The position numbers and the translations under genes were made by a program. A stretch of DNA of 64,000 bases from Anthonomus grandis grandis (lineage: Eukaryota > Arthropoda > Insecta > Coleoptera > Curculionidae): assembly GCF_022605725.1 (NCBI RefSeq), contig NC_065550.1, positions 7,564,001 to 7,628,000 on the forward strand, read 5' to 3'. The stretch's first letter is position 1, and every line of letters starts with the position of its first letter. A model generated the notes under the pieces. The model saw only the letters and a program-made list of their open reading frames with translations, was not told the origin of the DNA and did not search any database. This document shows positions 1 to 10,635 of this stretch, in pieces.

Positions 1-1690
1 GGACTATTTCTTGGAGGAAAGTGAGGTTAGCTGGAGGTGATTGACAGACCTTTGTCAAATATAAAATTAAACGTCCCCCAGTATATCTAGACCTGTATAT
101 ATTGACGTGTTTTTTTAAGAAGTTATTAAGGGTGGTTCGTTTTGAAATGAATGTACTGTATAAAACTGCATTCTCATCATGTATAATCACGGTTATAAAT
201 GAAACCGGTCACATTATTCTATTGAAATTTAGGCTTAGTAATGTAACACGGATTTCAAATAAATTGGACCTAAATTTAGATTTTGATAATAAGTAATACT
301 TGCAAATTTTTCATGCAGGTTTATCTTGAAATTTTGCAGTTTTTTACAGGCTTAAAAAGAGATATATTTGTGATTTGAGACAGCCAAAAATAGCAACTGT
401 TTTGAAGCTTAAACTGTGCCTACATATTACCAATGAGATATTTTAAAAATCTGGTTAATTTACCTTCATTATCAACATCAGAATTTTGAATCAGGTGATT
501 TTGATCAGAAAGAGGTTGTAAAATCATATTTTTCTGTATTCAATTTCTTGATTACTACTGAAGTAACAATAAAAGTAAACACTTAAGGTTTATTTGTTAA
601 ATCCATTGCACATTGGTACCACACTCCACGTGTTTCACACTTGTTTCTTACATATTTAGCGTTATATGGCCTTAATTTAATGAAAATTCAGGTGTAATTA
701 GGTTACTTATTGTTTGCGTGTATTGACATTTATTGATTTTCCATTATTTACTCAGCACCAAATTTCAGGCCGGTGTCTCGACTAACGCAGACTCAAATAG
801 TGCGACAATATGCGCGTTGCAGTCAGGGTTATCAAGTCGCGTTTTCCTAAAGTATAATATGAAATATGTAATTTGGAAAAATATTTATCATTTAGAATAA
901 ACCGTTTTCTGCCGAGAAATTTCTACGCAGGTTTAAGTTTGGATGCATAATTAATTAATGGTGCTGGACGATTTTGATTGCTTAATTCGGTTACATAAAT
1001 CCTGATTGGTGCCGGCAAGTTTCAGTAAAATCTTCAAGAATGTCCTAGAGGTTGGCAACAGTGCTATTAGCGGTTTAACTGGTTCTAGGGTTACCTCTTA
1101 ATTCATGATCTGGTTATCGTTCTTTTTCAATAAAACCTTCGGCCGGAAAAGTTGGCAAAGTAGCCCTCGGGAGTGTATTATCTTTTGTAGATATTCATGT
1201 TGGGAATCTGACCACAAGAGGTTTGCAAAGGTGGATGATTGTGGTTAGAGGCATGTTGGTTTTTTGTAAGTGGCTAATCACCACCATCAGAGATTTTCTT
1301 GGAATAATTGCCACTTTTCTTAAAGACATTTTTGGAAAGACCACGTGCCGTGTGTTCGTCCACACCCAACAACTAGGTAAATTAACGAATTATTATTAAT
1401 TTATTTCATATTTGAAGCACTGAATTGCTTAAATTGAGTTTTTTTTCTAAGAATTGTTTCAAATATTTTTTCATGGCTTTGTGACTTATGATTGTTTACT
1501 AAATTAAATATAGACTGGCCCGCAAAATTAACCGGTCAACGAAAATTTGGCTCAAATTCAATCGTTAATAACTTTTTCAGTATTGCATCGACTTTGATAA
1601 TTTTGTGCCGAATTTTAGGCCGTTTTATTGTCATCATTTTTTCATATCGAAGCTACAAAAATGTCCCAACGGATTGGTTATTATATAGAA
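1..1690. other. Unassigned AT-rich flank
   Basis: I recognise no gene or mobile element here. The only notable stretch is a plus-strand open frame without a clear start from about 1109 to 1398, containing the phrase KVALGSVLSFVDIHVGNL, which resembles no domain I can name. A splice-donor-like site follows at about 1374. It is most likely non-coding or old transposon debris. Confidence 0.4.
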
Positions 1691-1691
1691 A

Positions 1692-3290
1692 TTAATAAAA
1701 AGCCGAATTTTATTCCAAACTTTTAAACATCCTGTGGTAAAAATTCACAACCTCATCACAATAATGATTCTTTTTGCTGCATTTTTCAAGCCCCATCTTT
1801 TCTTAACAACTTGTTTTTGATTCATTCCGATATCTGTATTCTTAAAGAAAAAAGCACTGGCTTAAAGAAAACAATGGAATAGTACTTTATTAGCAAAAAA
1901 ATTTGGATAACGGCGGTATTAAGATTTATAACTCTCATTCTTTTGGATAAGATTCAATTAAAGAAGCAATCGCATCTTGGGGTATTTGTTGCCACTTGTT
2001 TGTCAGTGCTTTTTCTAATGCAGCCAAAGTTTGAAACTGGCCATAGTTCTGCCTTTTCTTCTCAGTATATTCCACAAGTTTAGTGCTTAATGGGGTTAAG
2101 GTCTGGACTTCTTGGGGCCAGTCCAATACATAAACGACAACGTCGATTAAATCTTGCCTTGTTATTTGTGCTATGTGCGGTCGTGTATCAAGATAAAATG
2201 TTCTCCTATAAATGGCTTACAAGGCACCACATGTTCTTCTAAGCACTCTGTAATGTATCTATCGGCGTTAATACCCCCTTGAAGTGTAACAAGATCTGTA
2301 CGGGATTCCAATGATATACCACCCCACACCATCACCCCTCCGCCACCAAATTGTACTCTAGGAGTGATACAACATTGAGAGTATCTTTCTCCGAGTATCT
2401 TCCTTTTTTTATACTCTTTGACGCCTGTCAGGTGAGTACCTCGTAAAACGAGATTCGTCCGTAAAAAGAACATTTCGCCTTTCGTCCATGTCGGCAGGAG
2501 TTCGAGCAAACTCCAGGCGCAGCCTTCGATAAGATCCGCATCTTATAAGAGACCTGTAGCAGGTACACGAGATGTTAAATTCAGATCTGCTAACCTTCTT
2601 CGTATGGTATCAGGTGAAACCAAGGTTATGGTGAACATCTGCCAGTCTTCTTACCAAAGCTGGAGCAGAGGCTGTTCGCTCTCGAAGAACTTAAAGACGA
2701 AGAAATCGACCTTCAACTGCGTCTGTGGCTCTTCGTCTTCCCTGTCCAGATTTACTTGAATAAGTTTATCTAAATCTTTGTGTCGCATCGGATACCGTAC
2801 TCCGTGGATGGCCAAGCCTTTCTACAACATACCTAATCGGAATACCATCGTCTCAACGGCTGGTGCCAGATCTTCTGGGCTCATCGTTTTAAAACGTATC
2901 GCTTACGTAACAGCTCCGAAACACACTTTCAAAAATCTCTTAGAAAAACGCTTCAAAAAACTAAAAAATTTACAGCAAAATTAAGTATGTAATTTGTTGA
3001 CAATAATCTTTTTGATATGCCACAGTGCTATGGAAACTTCTACATATTTCTTTTGTCATAACAGCCAGCTTTGCAATATTTTTAAAAACAAATTCTTGGT
3101 AGTAAAACATTATTGCATTGTTTCTTTTAAGGCAGTGCTTGTTCTTTAAAATTACAGTATATCGGAATTAAAAAACAAGTTGTTAAGAAAAGATGGAGCT
3201 TGAAAATCCAGCAAAAAGAATCATTATTAGGGTGCAAATTTTTTCCACAGGGTGTTTAAAAGTTTAGAGTAAAATTCTACTTCTTATTAA
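1692..3290 (-). mobile_element. Tc1-like DNA transposon, inactivated
   Basis: A 1.6-kb element bounded by inverted repeats of about 200 bp. The left end reads TTAATAAAAAG from 1692; the reverse complement of the right end reads TTAATAAGAAG from 3290. The arms stay alignable past 1877 and 3105, sharing blocks such as AATGATTCTTTTTGCTG and TCTTTTCTTAACAACTTGTT. A decayed minus-strand Tc1-type transposase lies between the arms. Long-TIR Tc1 elements of about 1.6 kb are common in insects. Exact end nucleotides are uncertain because the TA target site merges with TTAA. Confidence 0.85.
1935..2780 (-). pseudogene. Tc1-like DDE transposase, broken
   Basis: Minus-strand pieces in several frames together cover a Tc1 transposase. 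About 2540-2720 encodes an HTH segment with ERTASAPALVRRLADVH. About 2171-2509 encodes the catalytic core, including GGGGVMVWGGIS and an HD motif in ILIHDRT. About 1935-2126 encodes the C-terminus, with MDWPQEVQTLTPLSTK where family members have W-P-x-x-S-P-D-L-N-P-I-E. The second aspartate region and the PDLNPIE motif are both degraded and several frameshifts separate the pieces, so no active enzyme can be made. In life it would have cut and pasted the element at TA sites in the nucleus. Confidence 0.85.
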
Positions 3291-3990
3291 CCCCTGTATA
3301 CCAACAAATCAGTTGGAGTTAAAGTTTTAAAGGACTCGTGTCTTTTTTGATTCCAGTATTTGACTACCATTTTAGTGTCCAGTTTTTATTACCGATTTTG
3401 ATTCCGGGCCAGCTATTCACCAGCAGCTCCAAACTAAGGATGTGCTGAGGGGCTGTTAAAGGAGGTAACAAGGGGCGAAACTATTAGATTTTTTGGTTTT
3501 TTAAAAGTCTGGCATACCATCGTATGACGGGTTTTGATAGGGTGTTGGGTGGGATTCATTGTGCCCCAATGATATTTTGCTTTTATAAGGGCTAGTCAGG
3601 ATCTGGTTACCTGTAATTCTTGAATTTTTTTCTCTCTTTTGTGTTTTTTTATTTAACTTTAAATAGCATAAACAAATATAATTTTTAAGCATTCCCCTTG
3701 TAAAACCGAGCAATCCCCAATTTAAATCTATATATAATCCCCATATTTAAATCTATTTAAATACAAAATTATATTTAAATAGATTTAAATGTAATTTTTT
3801 TTTTGATAATTTTGATTAGCTAAAATCTTTACTATATTTTTTGTATTTCTAATAAATAGTATTTAGGACAATTGTATAGTTCTGACTCCTACTTGTCTTA
3901 AACTCATGTTCCTTAACCAAGCCTAGTTAATAAGTGAATATACCGGGTGACACAGAAAAAAAGCGAACACTTAATAACTTTTTTACTTTT
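3291..3990. other. Intergenic, short palindrome
   Basis: No coding feature seen. It holds a perfect 19-bp inverted repeat of A/T-rich sequence at 3745-3763 and 3772-3790 with an 8-base loop, probably a simple low-complexity palindrome. Confidence 0.5.
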
Positions 3991-4012
3991 CAAGATAAAC
4001 AAATGAAATTGG

Positions 4013-4212
4013 AACGGGTAATTTTTGTTTTATTTGGTGAACGTATATGTTTTTTGTAATGTTCTGTATCTGATGATGGCTGTTTACACAGCCAAAATGC
4101 ATAATACGTTTACCTAAGTAACCTACACGCATTTTTCTTAGAGATAAAGACTTCCCCTATTTGTAATCTTTATATACGCATTCTCCTACAAAATATGGAC
4201 TTCTATTCAACT
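4013..4212 (+). mobile_element. Solo Penelope-like pseudo-LTR, spliced form
   Basis: About 200 bp matching the terminal pseudo-LTR of the Penelope-like element at 6283-9535. The 78-bp GT-AG segment present in the other copies is missing exactly at 4066/4067 (GTTCTG joined to TATCTGATG). The insert is flanked by a near-perfect direct repeat, AACAAATGAAATTGG at 3998-4012 and AACAAATGAAATTTGG at 4213-4228, the size expected for a Penelope target duplication. This looks like reverse transcription of a short, spliced element RNA. The hammerhead-like core is damaged here (CAAAA instead of CGAAA after the hairpin). Confidence 0.8.
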
Positions 4213-4228
4213 AACAAATGAAATTTGG

Positions 4229-5119
4229 TATATCGGTAGAAAAGTTATAAGAGTTTTTTGTTTTATACTCATACATTTAAGTTTTAAAATAGGGTGACAT
4301 GAATGCGTTGAAAGTTTTAATTTTTAATCAACTAATCACGGAAAAATTGTTTTCATTACATTTTATGACCTTAATCTTCTACAAGCCTTACTTAAAATGT
4401 CCAAATAATTAATCTATAACTCTAATAACTCCCACTCACTGACTGAAATTTTGAACTTGATATATTTCAGTATTTTTTTATATATTCATTTTTAATTGTT
4501 TGATTAAGGTCATTAGGTGTGCGTAACATGTATGTACAAGTGCGCCCCCTTACTGATACTGAGCCGCGAAGAAGGCCTAATTTTGATATATAAGTTTTTT
4601 GAGAATGTAAAGACTTACATTTCCAGGACAAAATGACAGCGTTACAGTAACTTCCAAACAGTCTTCTTTTGTATACCTCTTCGGTCGAATGCGTATCACT
4701 CGAAAACGTAGTGTTTTAAGTACCTGACTAGTGAGTAGCGCTATTATAAGAGTTGGAAAAGAACTTTAATACAAGAGCTGTAAAGCGTGTATTGAATCGC
4801 TAAAAAATAGTCAAGTTTACCCAGGACTTTTGGTTTTAATAAACAAAAAAATTTTATTAAAAATTTGCTTTGTACCATGTGTTTTTTTCTAATTTTGTGA
4901 AATCCATGTATTATGTCTTATAATATTTTGTGGAAATTAGTACTACCATTTTTGGTATTTAAAAAATTTTCCAACCTTGTATAATAGCGCCAACAGGTGC
5001 TGTCAAAATGCTAGGTAGTGCAAAAGTAATGTCATAATTCGAACCAGCTGTCATTTTGTTATAAATTGAAACAAGAGCTCTGTTGTCGGAAAAACACGTT
5101 TATAACGACGTTTATTTGA
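4229..5119. other. Unassigned AT-rich sequence
   Basis: No gene, RNA or mobile-element motif recognised on either strand. Confidence 0.4.
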
Positions 5120-5355
5120 AAGTGTAAGATTGATAACATGAATTTCGAAAAATGATATCGCTCAAGATGCATAATTGCGCTTGCTTTACGGCATTTTGAA
5201 ACTTTGCTCGCAAAAGATCTGGCTCCAAATTGGCGATCTCTTCTTCAATGTTAGCGTTCAGGACTTGTACGCTGTTTTTTGTTGCGGTAAACGCGAGATT
5301 TTAAAAAGCTCCAAAGGAAGAAGTCTAGTGCTGTTAGATCTGGCGATCTGAATGT
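5120..5355 (-). pseudogene. Insect DDE transposase C-terminal fragment
   Basis: Minus-strand translation gives RSPDLTALDFFLWSFLKSRV and, after a one-base frameshift, EEEIANLEPDLLRAKFQNAV. This is the familiar C-terminal block of an insect transposase family that carries an N-terminal HTH (DUF4817-type) and ends with repeated 'x-L-D-F-F-L-W-G-x-L-K-S' and 'N-I-E-x-E-I' motifs. Only the end of the gene remains, with one frameshift and stop codons. Related remnants lie at 9565-9770, 24040-24267 and 60880-61100. Confidence 0.7.
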
Positions 5356-5359
5356 GTTT

Positions 5360-6268
5360 TAATTTCCAGACTGGTGTTATCCCTAAACGAAAGTTTACAA
5401 ACCCATAATTGGTACTATTAATATATCAGATAATATTAATATATTCTGGAAAAAGTTTTTTTTTAATTCATGAAATTATTCCCTGTAACCTTTTATTTCC
5501 CTAAAATAGTTTTAAATCTATAATGTTATATATACTTGAATGGAAATAGAAAATATTTAATAAACAACCGCATTATATCGAAAATACAACGCACCAGCTT
5601 TGTTTACAAGTTACTGGGTGTTAAACTTAAATAAAACAACTGGTTTTTGAATATCTTAAATATTATATCTCCAATTTTGTTGCAATTTGGCGGTGTAATT
5701 CATTACTTAGTTCTAGTTTAATTACATTTCTTAAGTCCATTGGCGTCCTTAGCAGTATCTATTTTTGACTAGAAAAATGCATCACACTGACTTTTATGGA
5801 TTTTTTAAAAATTCATTTTAAATGAACCATTCAAAAATCTTTTGTCTCTTGAATTTTTTTATATCTTGTTTAGTTTTCGAGAAAAAAAATGCACTTAACT
5901 GCATATCTCTAGACCACACAACAAATATGGGAAAAGTTTCTTTTCGCAATTTTCATCTTTTATATTTTTTTTATTAACAATCATGTAACAGCAGCAATAA
6001 ATTTTAATAAACACTAAATCAAATTGCATTACATTTAACACCTAAACTAACGGTTTTTACTTAAGTAATAATTAAGAAATACGTAGTAATTAATAATCAA
6101 GGATTGCTTTGGAAAACAATTGCAACACTTAGTAAACAACTTGATACTAAAAATTTACTCGACAGTTCTTATTAACCTATTCTTTTTTACAGTTATTTAT
6201 ATTGGTAATTATTATTAACGTTGTAAATTTATTAGTTTTTGGTGGTTATTTTTCGGGTTATATTTTGT
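5360..6268. other. Unassigned AT-rich sequence
   Basis: No coding potential or repeat boundary recognised. The right edge carries the first copy of the 14-bp duplication that flanks the Penelope-like insertion. Confidence 0.4.
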
Positions 6269-6318
6269 CCAGAATGAATCAAAGATTACAAATAAGGGAA
6301 GTCTTTATCTCCAAGAAA

Positions 6319-6382
6319 AATGCATATAGGTCACTTAGGTAAATGTATTATGCATTTCGGCTGTGTAAACAGCCATCATCAG
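6319..6382 (-). ncRNA. Hammerhead ribozyme-like fold (inverted arm)
   Basis: Reverse complement of the motif at 9395-9458: CTGATGA, a GGCTGT/ACAGCC hairpin, GAAA, then a 7-bp stem ATGCATA/TATGCAT ending at a U before the predicted cleavage base. Stem I is weak. Penelope-like pseudo-LTRs are known to carry hammerhead motifs. Confidence 0.5.
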
Positions 6383-6385
6383 ATA

Positions 6386-6463
6386 CTAAAATAAAATACA
6401 GATAATTTAAGACAATTCTGAAAAAGAGCCCATTCGCTATAACAATATAGACTTAGAACTTAC
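6386..6463 (-). other. Intron in inverted Penelope pseudo-LTR
   Basis: On the minus strand this 78-bp segment starts GTAAGTTC and ends TTTTATTTTAG, the same boundaries as the intron at 9314-9391. Removing it joins the flanks exactly as seen in the solo copy at 4066/4067. Confidence 0.75.
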
Positions 6464-6699
6464 CGGAACATTACAAAAAACATATACGTTCACCAAATAA
6501 AACAAAAATTACCCGTTATCGGGAATAAAAAACAAAAATAAATAATAGAATTAAAAACATAGTACAATAAGGACATCTACGATTCAAAATGTAAAATTTA
6601 TACTTAGGACGATACAGATTTCTACATATTAAAAGAAGGTACTATAAGGAACTATTGTATATTAGCGTTGCGTTAAAGAAAAGATTTTAAATTTTGACT

Positions 6700-7090
6700 A
6701 ATACAAATGTTAAAGATGAAAGAGTTAAAAACAATAAAGGTAAAAGTTATTGTCTAGGGCTAATTGAATCAAAAAAGCGTAAACTGTCAAACTTAGTTTG
6801 TTCATTGATGCATGTGCAGTCTGGGGAGTTTATGGCCCTATTTATTTCAAATGCTTCCAACAAGTCCAATTGTAACCCTTTCTCACAAACATGCAGAACC
6901 TCAGTGTTAGGTCCCGGATCAAAATTATGCCCAGACTCTAATATGTGGTTCGCAAAAGGAGAATTAGTATTGTTAATAAAAGTATTTTTATTTCGCGTGA
7001 TAAGTCTTAAATGTTCGTTGACTCTGAATTTTCCTTCCGCTTTGGCCGACATAACAGATGTCACATGATGGGTGGGAACAAGTTAACTTG
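6700..7090 (-). pseudogene. Inverted copy of GIY-YIG endonuclease
   Basis: Minus-strand reading frame with RVNEHLRLITRNKNTF, NHILESGHNFDPGPNTEV and a C-terminal FDSLRFFDSI. It is nearly identical to the plus-strand endonuclease C-terminus at 8710-8990, as expected from the inverted arm. The GIY and YIG motifs upstream are disrupted. It is part of the inverted partial copy, not a separate gene. Confidence 0.75.
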
Positions 7091-7259
7091 TAAACTCCAG
7101 ATCGGTGTGTTATCGGTTTTTTTCTTTAGTGTTTTATCTTTAGTAAAGGAGAGGAGTGGAGGGATTCATGGGAATGAGTTTTCTTTCGGAGATGGAAAAA
7201 TGATCAAGAGTCAACTGGCTTTGTTTAAGAGTAAACTTTAATAGGGCTATAATCATCTT

Positions 7260-8318
7260 TTTAATAAGAAATATAACATGGATGAGAAAGATAGTTTAGT
7301 TTTAACAAAAGCCGACAAGGGAAACTGTATTGTTATAATGAACAAACCAGATTATTTATCTAAGGTTACTCAGTTCCTAAACTCCAATAATTTTTGCAAC
7401 CTAACTAACAACGCTATGAATAAGTTTATAGCCCTATTAAAGTTTACTCTTAAACAAAGCCATTTGACTCTTGATTATTTTTCCATCTCCGAAAGAAAAC
7501 TCATTCCCATGAATCCCTCCACTCCTCTCCTTTACTGCCTACCGAAAATACATAAAGCTAACTACCCTGTTCGTCCAGTAGTTGCCTACATGAATTCTCC
7601 TGCTTCCAGACTTTCTTCTTGGTTATCTTCTATTTTACCTTCTACGTTCAACTTCAACAATCCTTTTTCTATAAATAATTCTATTGAATTAACTGAACAT
7701 TTATTTCCTATCCAGATACCACCCCAATCCTGGCTTATCTCCTTTGATGTTACTAACTTGTTTCCGGGCATACCTCCGAGTGATTGCATTTCAATACTCA
7801 GAGAATTACCTTATATTAACACTAATTTACCCAGTCATTTCATTTTGGATTTGTGTTCTCTAGTCAATTGTGTGCTCCTTCAAAAGTTTTTTCAATTTGA
7901 CAATAATTTTTTCGAACAAAAAACTGGATTAGCAATGGGCTCTAATTGGTCACCTTTTTTAGCCGAACTGTTTATGTATAAACTAGAACAACAAATTTCG
8001 GAACACCATTTATTTAAAAAACATATAAGAACATGGGTTCGCTACGTAGATAACATTTTTACTATTTTTAATGGAACCAAAGATGGCCTAGAAAACTTTG
8101 TTGATTTCATTAATTCTGTTCATCCCAACATACAGTTTACCAGCTATGAGTTAGAGAAAGAATCAACTTTGCCATTTTTAGACCTTTTAATCACTAATCA
8201 CAATAACCATTTTGAATTTCAAATATATCGTAAACGTACAGCCACAGATACAGTAATACCCTTTACCTCTAATCATCCCTTTAGCCAAAAATTTGCCGCT
8301 TTTGTTTTTTTTTCATAG
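7260..8318 (+). pseudogene. Penelope-type reverse transcriptase
   Basis: About 350 residues with the Penelope RT signature: LTKADKGNCIVIMNKPDYL near the start, LPKIHKANYPVRPVV, FDVTNLFPGIP, GLAMGSNWSPFLAELFMYKL and RYVDNIFTIF. The family catalytic motif is Y-V-D-D; here the second aspartate is asparagine (YVDN, about 8042-8053), which should abolish polymerisation. The frame then shifts in a T-run near 8304-8318 and the linker to the endonuclease continues in another frame (8293-8622). The enzyme would copy element RNA at a target nick. I call it a pseudogene because of the active-site change and the frameshift, though the RT frame itself is long and otherwise conserved. Confidence 0.85.
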
Positions 8319-9000
8319 ATTCTTCAATATTCCACTAAACGATATTAATTTCAAAAAAGAATATAATATCATTTTACAAATCGCTCGAAACAATGGATAT
8401 CATATAAATGTTATTAAGAAGCTATACAACAAACATTTTTTCAAAAAAAAAAAAAAAAACTTAAACCATTACTCAGTAAACCCAATACCCTCGGATGTTA
8501 TCGATCTATTACTTACTTTGGAAACGTCTCTTCTAGTGTCGCACAGTGTTTTAAGTCCAATGAATTTGTCACTAAACCTAATATTTGTTTTAAAACCAAA
8601 AACAACTTGGCAAAACATTTAGTAAACACTAAAGATAAAATACCGATAACACACCGATCTGGAGTTTACAAGTTAACTTTTTCCCACCCCACCCATCATG
8701 TGACATCTGTTATGTCGGCCAAAGCGGAAGGAAAATTGAAGTCAGAGTCAACGAACATTTAAGACTTATCACGCGAAATAAAAATACTTTTATTAACAAT
8801 ACCAATTCTCCTTTTGCGAACCACATATTAGAGTCTGGGCATAATTTTGATCCGGGACCTAACACTGAGGTTCTGCATGTTTGTGAGAAAGGGTTACAAT
8901 TGGACTTGTTGGAAGCATTTGAAATAAATAGGGCCATAAACTCCCCAGACTGCACATGCATTAATGAGCAAACTAAGTTTGACAGTTTACGCTTTTTTTT
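8293..9000 (+). pseudogene. Penelope linker and GIY-YIG endonuclease, frameshifted
   Basis: Continues the Penelope polyprotein. 8293-8622 encodes the region after the RT (RFFNIPLNDINFKKEYNIIL). Around 8655-8990 lie GVYKL (the GIY motif) and, in a different frame, CYVGQSGR (the YIG motif with its following arginine), then RVNEHLRLITRNK and the C-terminal FDSL motif, in which the frame shifts again. Penelope elements use this GIY-YIG nuclease to nick the target. At least two frameshifts disrupt it. Confidence 0.8.
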
Positions 9001-9313
9001 ATTTGAATTAGCCCTAGAAAATAACTTTTACCTTTATTGTTTTTAACTCTTTCATCTTTAACATTTCTATTAGTAAAAATATAAAATCTTTTCTTTAACG
9101 CAACGCTAATATACAATAGTTCCTTATAGTACCTTCTTTTAATATGTAGAAATCTGTATCGACCTAAGTATACATTTTATATTTTGAATCGTAGATGTCC
9201 TTATTGTACTATGTTTTTAATTTTAATTCTTTTATTTATTGTTGTTTTTTATTCCCGATAACGGGTAATTTTTGTTTTATTTGGTGAACGTATATATTTT
9301 TTGTAATGTTCTG

Positions 9314-9391
9314 GTAAGTTCTAAGTCTATATTGTTATAGCGAATAAGCTCTTTTTTAAAACTGTCTTGAATTACCTGTATTTTATTTTAG
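9314..9391 (+). other. Intron in Penelope 3' pseudo-LTR
   Basis: 78 bp beginning GTAAGTTC and ending TTTTATTTTAG. The same segment is present in the inverted arm (6386-6463) and precisely absent at 4066/4067, which supports real splicing. Confidence 0.75.
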
Positions 9392-9394
9392 TGT

Positions 9395-9458
9395 CTGATG
9401 ATGGCTGTTTACACAGCCGAAATGCATAATACATTTACCTAAGTGACCTATATGCATT
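9395..9458 (+). ncRNA. Hammerhead ribozyme-like fold in Penelope pseudo-LTR
   Basis: CTGATGA is followed by a 6-bp hairpin (GGCTGT, loop TTAC, ACAGCC), then GAAA, then a 7-bp stem between ATGCATA (9422-9428) and TATGCAT (9451-9457), placing T9458 at the expected cleavage position. One extra T lies between CTGATGA and stem II, and stem I is weak, so self-cleavage is not assured. Such motifs are an established feature of Penelope pseudo-LTRs. Confidence 0.5.
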
Positions 9459-9564
9459 TTTCTTGGAGATAAAGACTTCCCCTATTTGTAATCTTTATAT
9501 TCACATTCTCCTACAAAATATGGACTTCTATTCAACCAGAATGAATCAATTTACTAAAAGTGAA

Positions 9565-9770
9565 GTGGCATAAAGTGAAGTGGATAAGCATTTTTGTTAC
9601 GGAATGGCTCCTGGAAACGCCAAAGCAGCAAGATGCATTTATGGAGAAAGATCGGAAGAACTTTTGTATATCTCTATGATCGACTTTGCGAAACAAACAG
9701 CTTGTCATCGAGAGGCCTGTAACTGTGCAGGAAGGACTTCCGCGTCACCTTTAGAACATTGAATGGCTAG
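9565..9770 (+). pseudogene. DUF4817-type HTH fragment of a transposase
   Basis: Translation includes CYGMAPGNAKAARCIYGERS, which fits the N-terminal helix-turn-helix of an insect transposase family (x-Y-G-x-x-x-G-N-A-x-x-A-x-R-x-Y-x-E-R). Downstream the frame decays. The sequence from about 9757 runs into the repeat shared with 41990-42550. Confidence 0.5.
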
Positions 9771-10635
9771 AATATGGCTGCAAACCATAGGCGAGGTTAT
9801 TTGAGTTCATCATCCCTCAGACAATGATGTCAAATCGACTTTCCAATTCTTCATTCAATTTATAATTTTCTTAATCCACTACATATTTTTTTATGTCTTG
9901 TATTTTGTAACAGGTAAAAAGTGCGCTCTTTAAAACTTTCATTTATTTGCTGACTAATGACCATGAGATGGAACGTAGAGAGGCAACGTAGATTACCTCT
10001 ATGTTTACAATGCACGTATCCGATGTTGTCACTTTGTGTTGTTTTTCTAGAAATTTTTTTTATAACTGAAGCTAGCGCCCGATCGAATCTAGAACGCAGG
10101 CTGTCGTTTGTCAGCGACCTAGTTATAGTCCGCGCCCGCTGGTATTTAGTCGATCAAATTCCCAAAGAATTTTAATATTTTTTGTCCAGATATTAACAAT
10201 CAATAACTAAATCGATTTATAGTGCTTGTATACCTCTACAAACTAAAGTTTTTTTGTGAAAATTACTTAAAAAGTCGAATATTAAAGAAATGAAAAAGGC
10301 TCCCAAAGGATTTGAATTAATCTTTTTTCTATAATAAATATCTAAGCGCATTTGAGATGGTCGCAAACCTCACCAAGCAAAAGTTTTTTGGTAAAAAATT
10401 ATTGAATTGTTAGATGTTAAGAAATATAAAGGGCTATGTAACCTTTAACGGCTATAAGGAAAAGTTTTATCCATATCCTTTGGCAGTTATAGCCATTTAT
10501 AATATCTAAGTCAATAATTTGTAATCAAAAAACTTTCGTTTGTAGAGGTTTGCAACCATCTCAAATCCATTTAGATATTTATTATATATTACAGAAAAAA
10601 AGTTTAATTTAAATCCTTTGGGAGTTAACCTTTTA
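9757..10635. repeat. Foldback repeat family, copy 1
   Basis: 9757-10260 matches the reverse complement of 41990-42550 (shared blocks include TTAGAACATTGAATG and GCAAACCATAGGCGAGGTT). 10140-10370 matches 35645-35915. The segment 10290-10635 is a large imperfect palindrome: CCCAAAGGATTTGAATTAA on the left faces its near-complement at the right edge, and ATAATAAATATCTAAGCGC recurs inverted near 10555-10585. It behaves as a non-autonomous foldback element present at least four times in this window. No autonomous partner is identified. Confidence 0.7.

Larger units (their letters stand above)
6283..9535 (+). mobile_element. Penelope-like element, inverted-tandem copy
   Basis: A 3.25-kb insertion flanked by the 14-bp direct repeat CCAGAATGAATCAA (6269-6282 and 9536-9549). 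The right part (7252-9535) is a plus-strand body with reverse transcriptase, GIY-YIG endonuclease remnant and a 3' pseudo-LTR. The left part (6283-7251) is an inverted copy of the same element: it matches the reverse complement of 7427-7535 joined to about 8625-9500, so about 1.1 kb is internally deleted. Inverted partial copies joined to a full body are a known habit of Penelope elements. Both arms carry the 78-bp intron and a hammerhead-like fold in the pseudo-LTR. Confidence 0.9.

Noticed and set aside
1109..1398. A 97-codon plus-strand open frame without a start
   Set aside because: No recognisable domain and no supporting exon; kept only as a note.
6694..7241. Plus-strand open frames over the inverted Penelope arm
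   Set aside because: They are antisense to the endonuclease and RT copies and have no features of their own.
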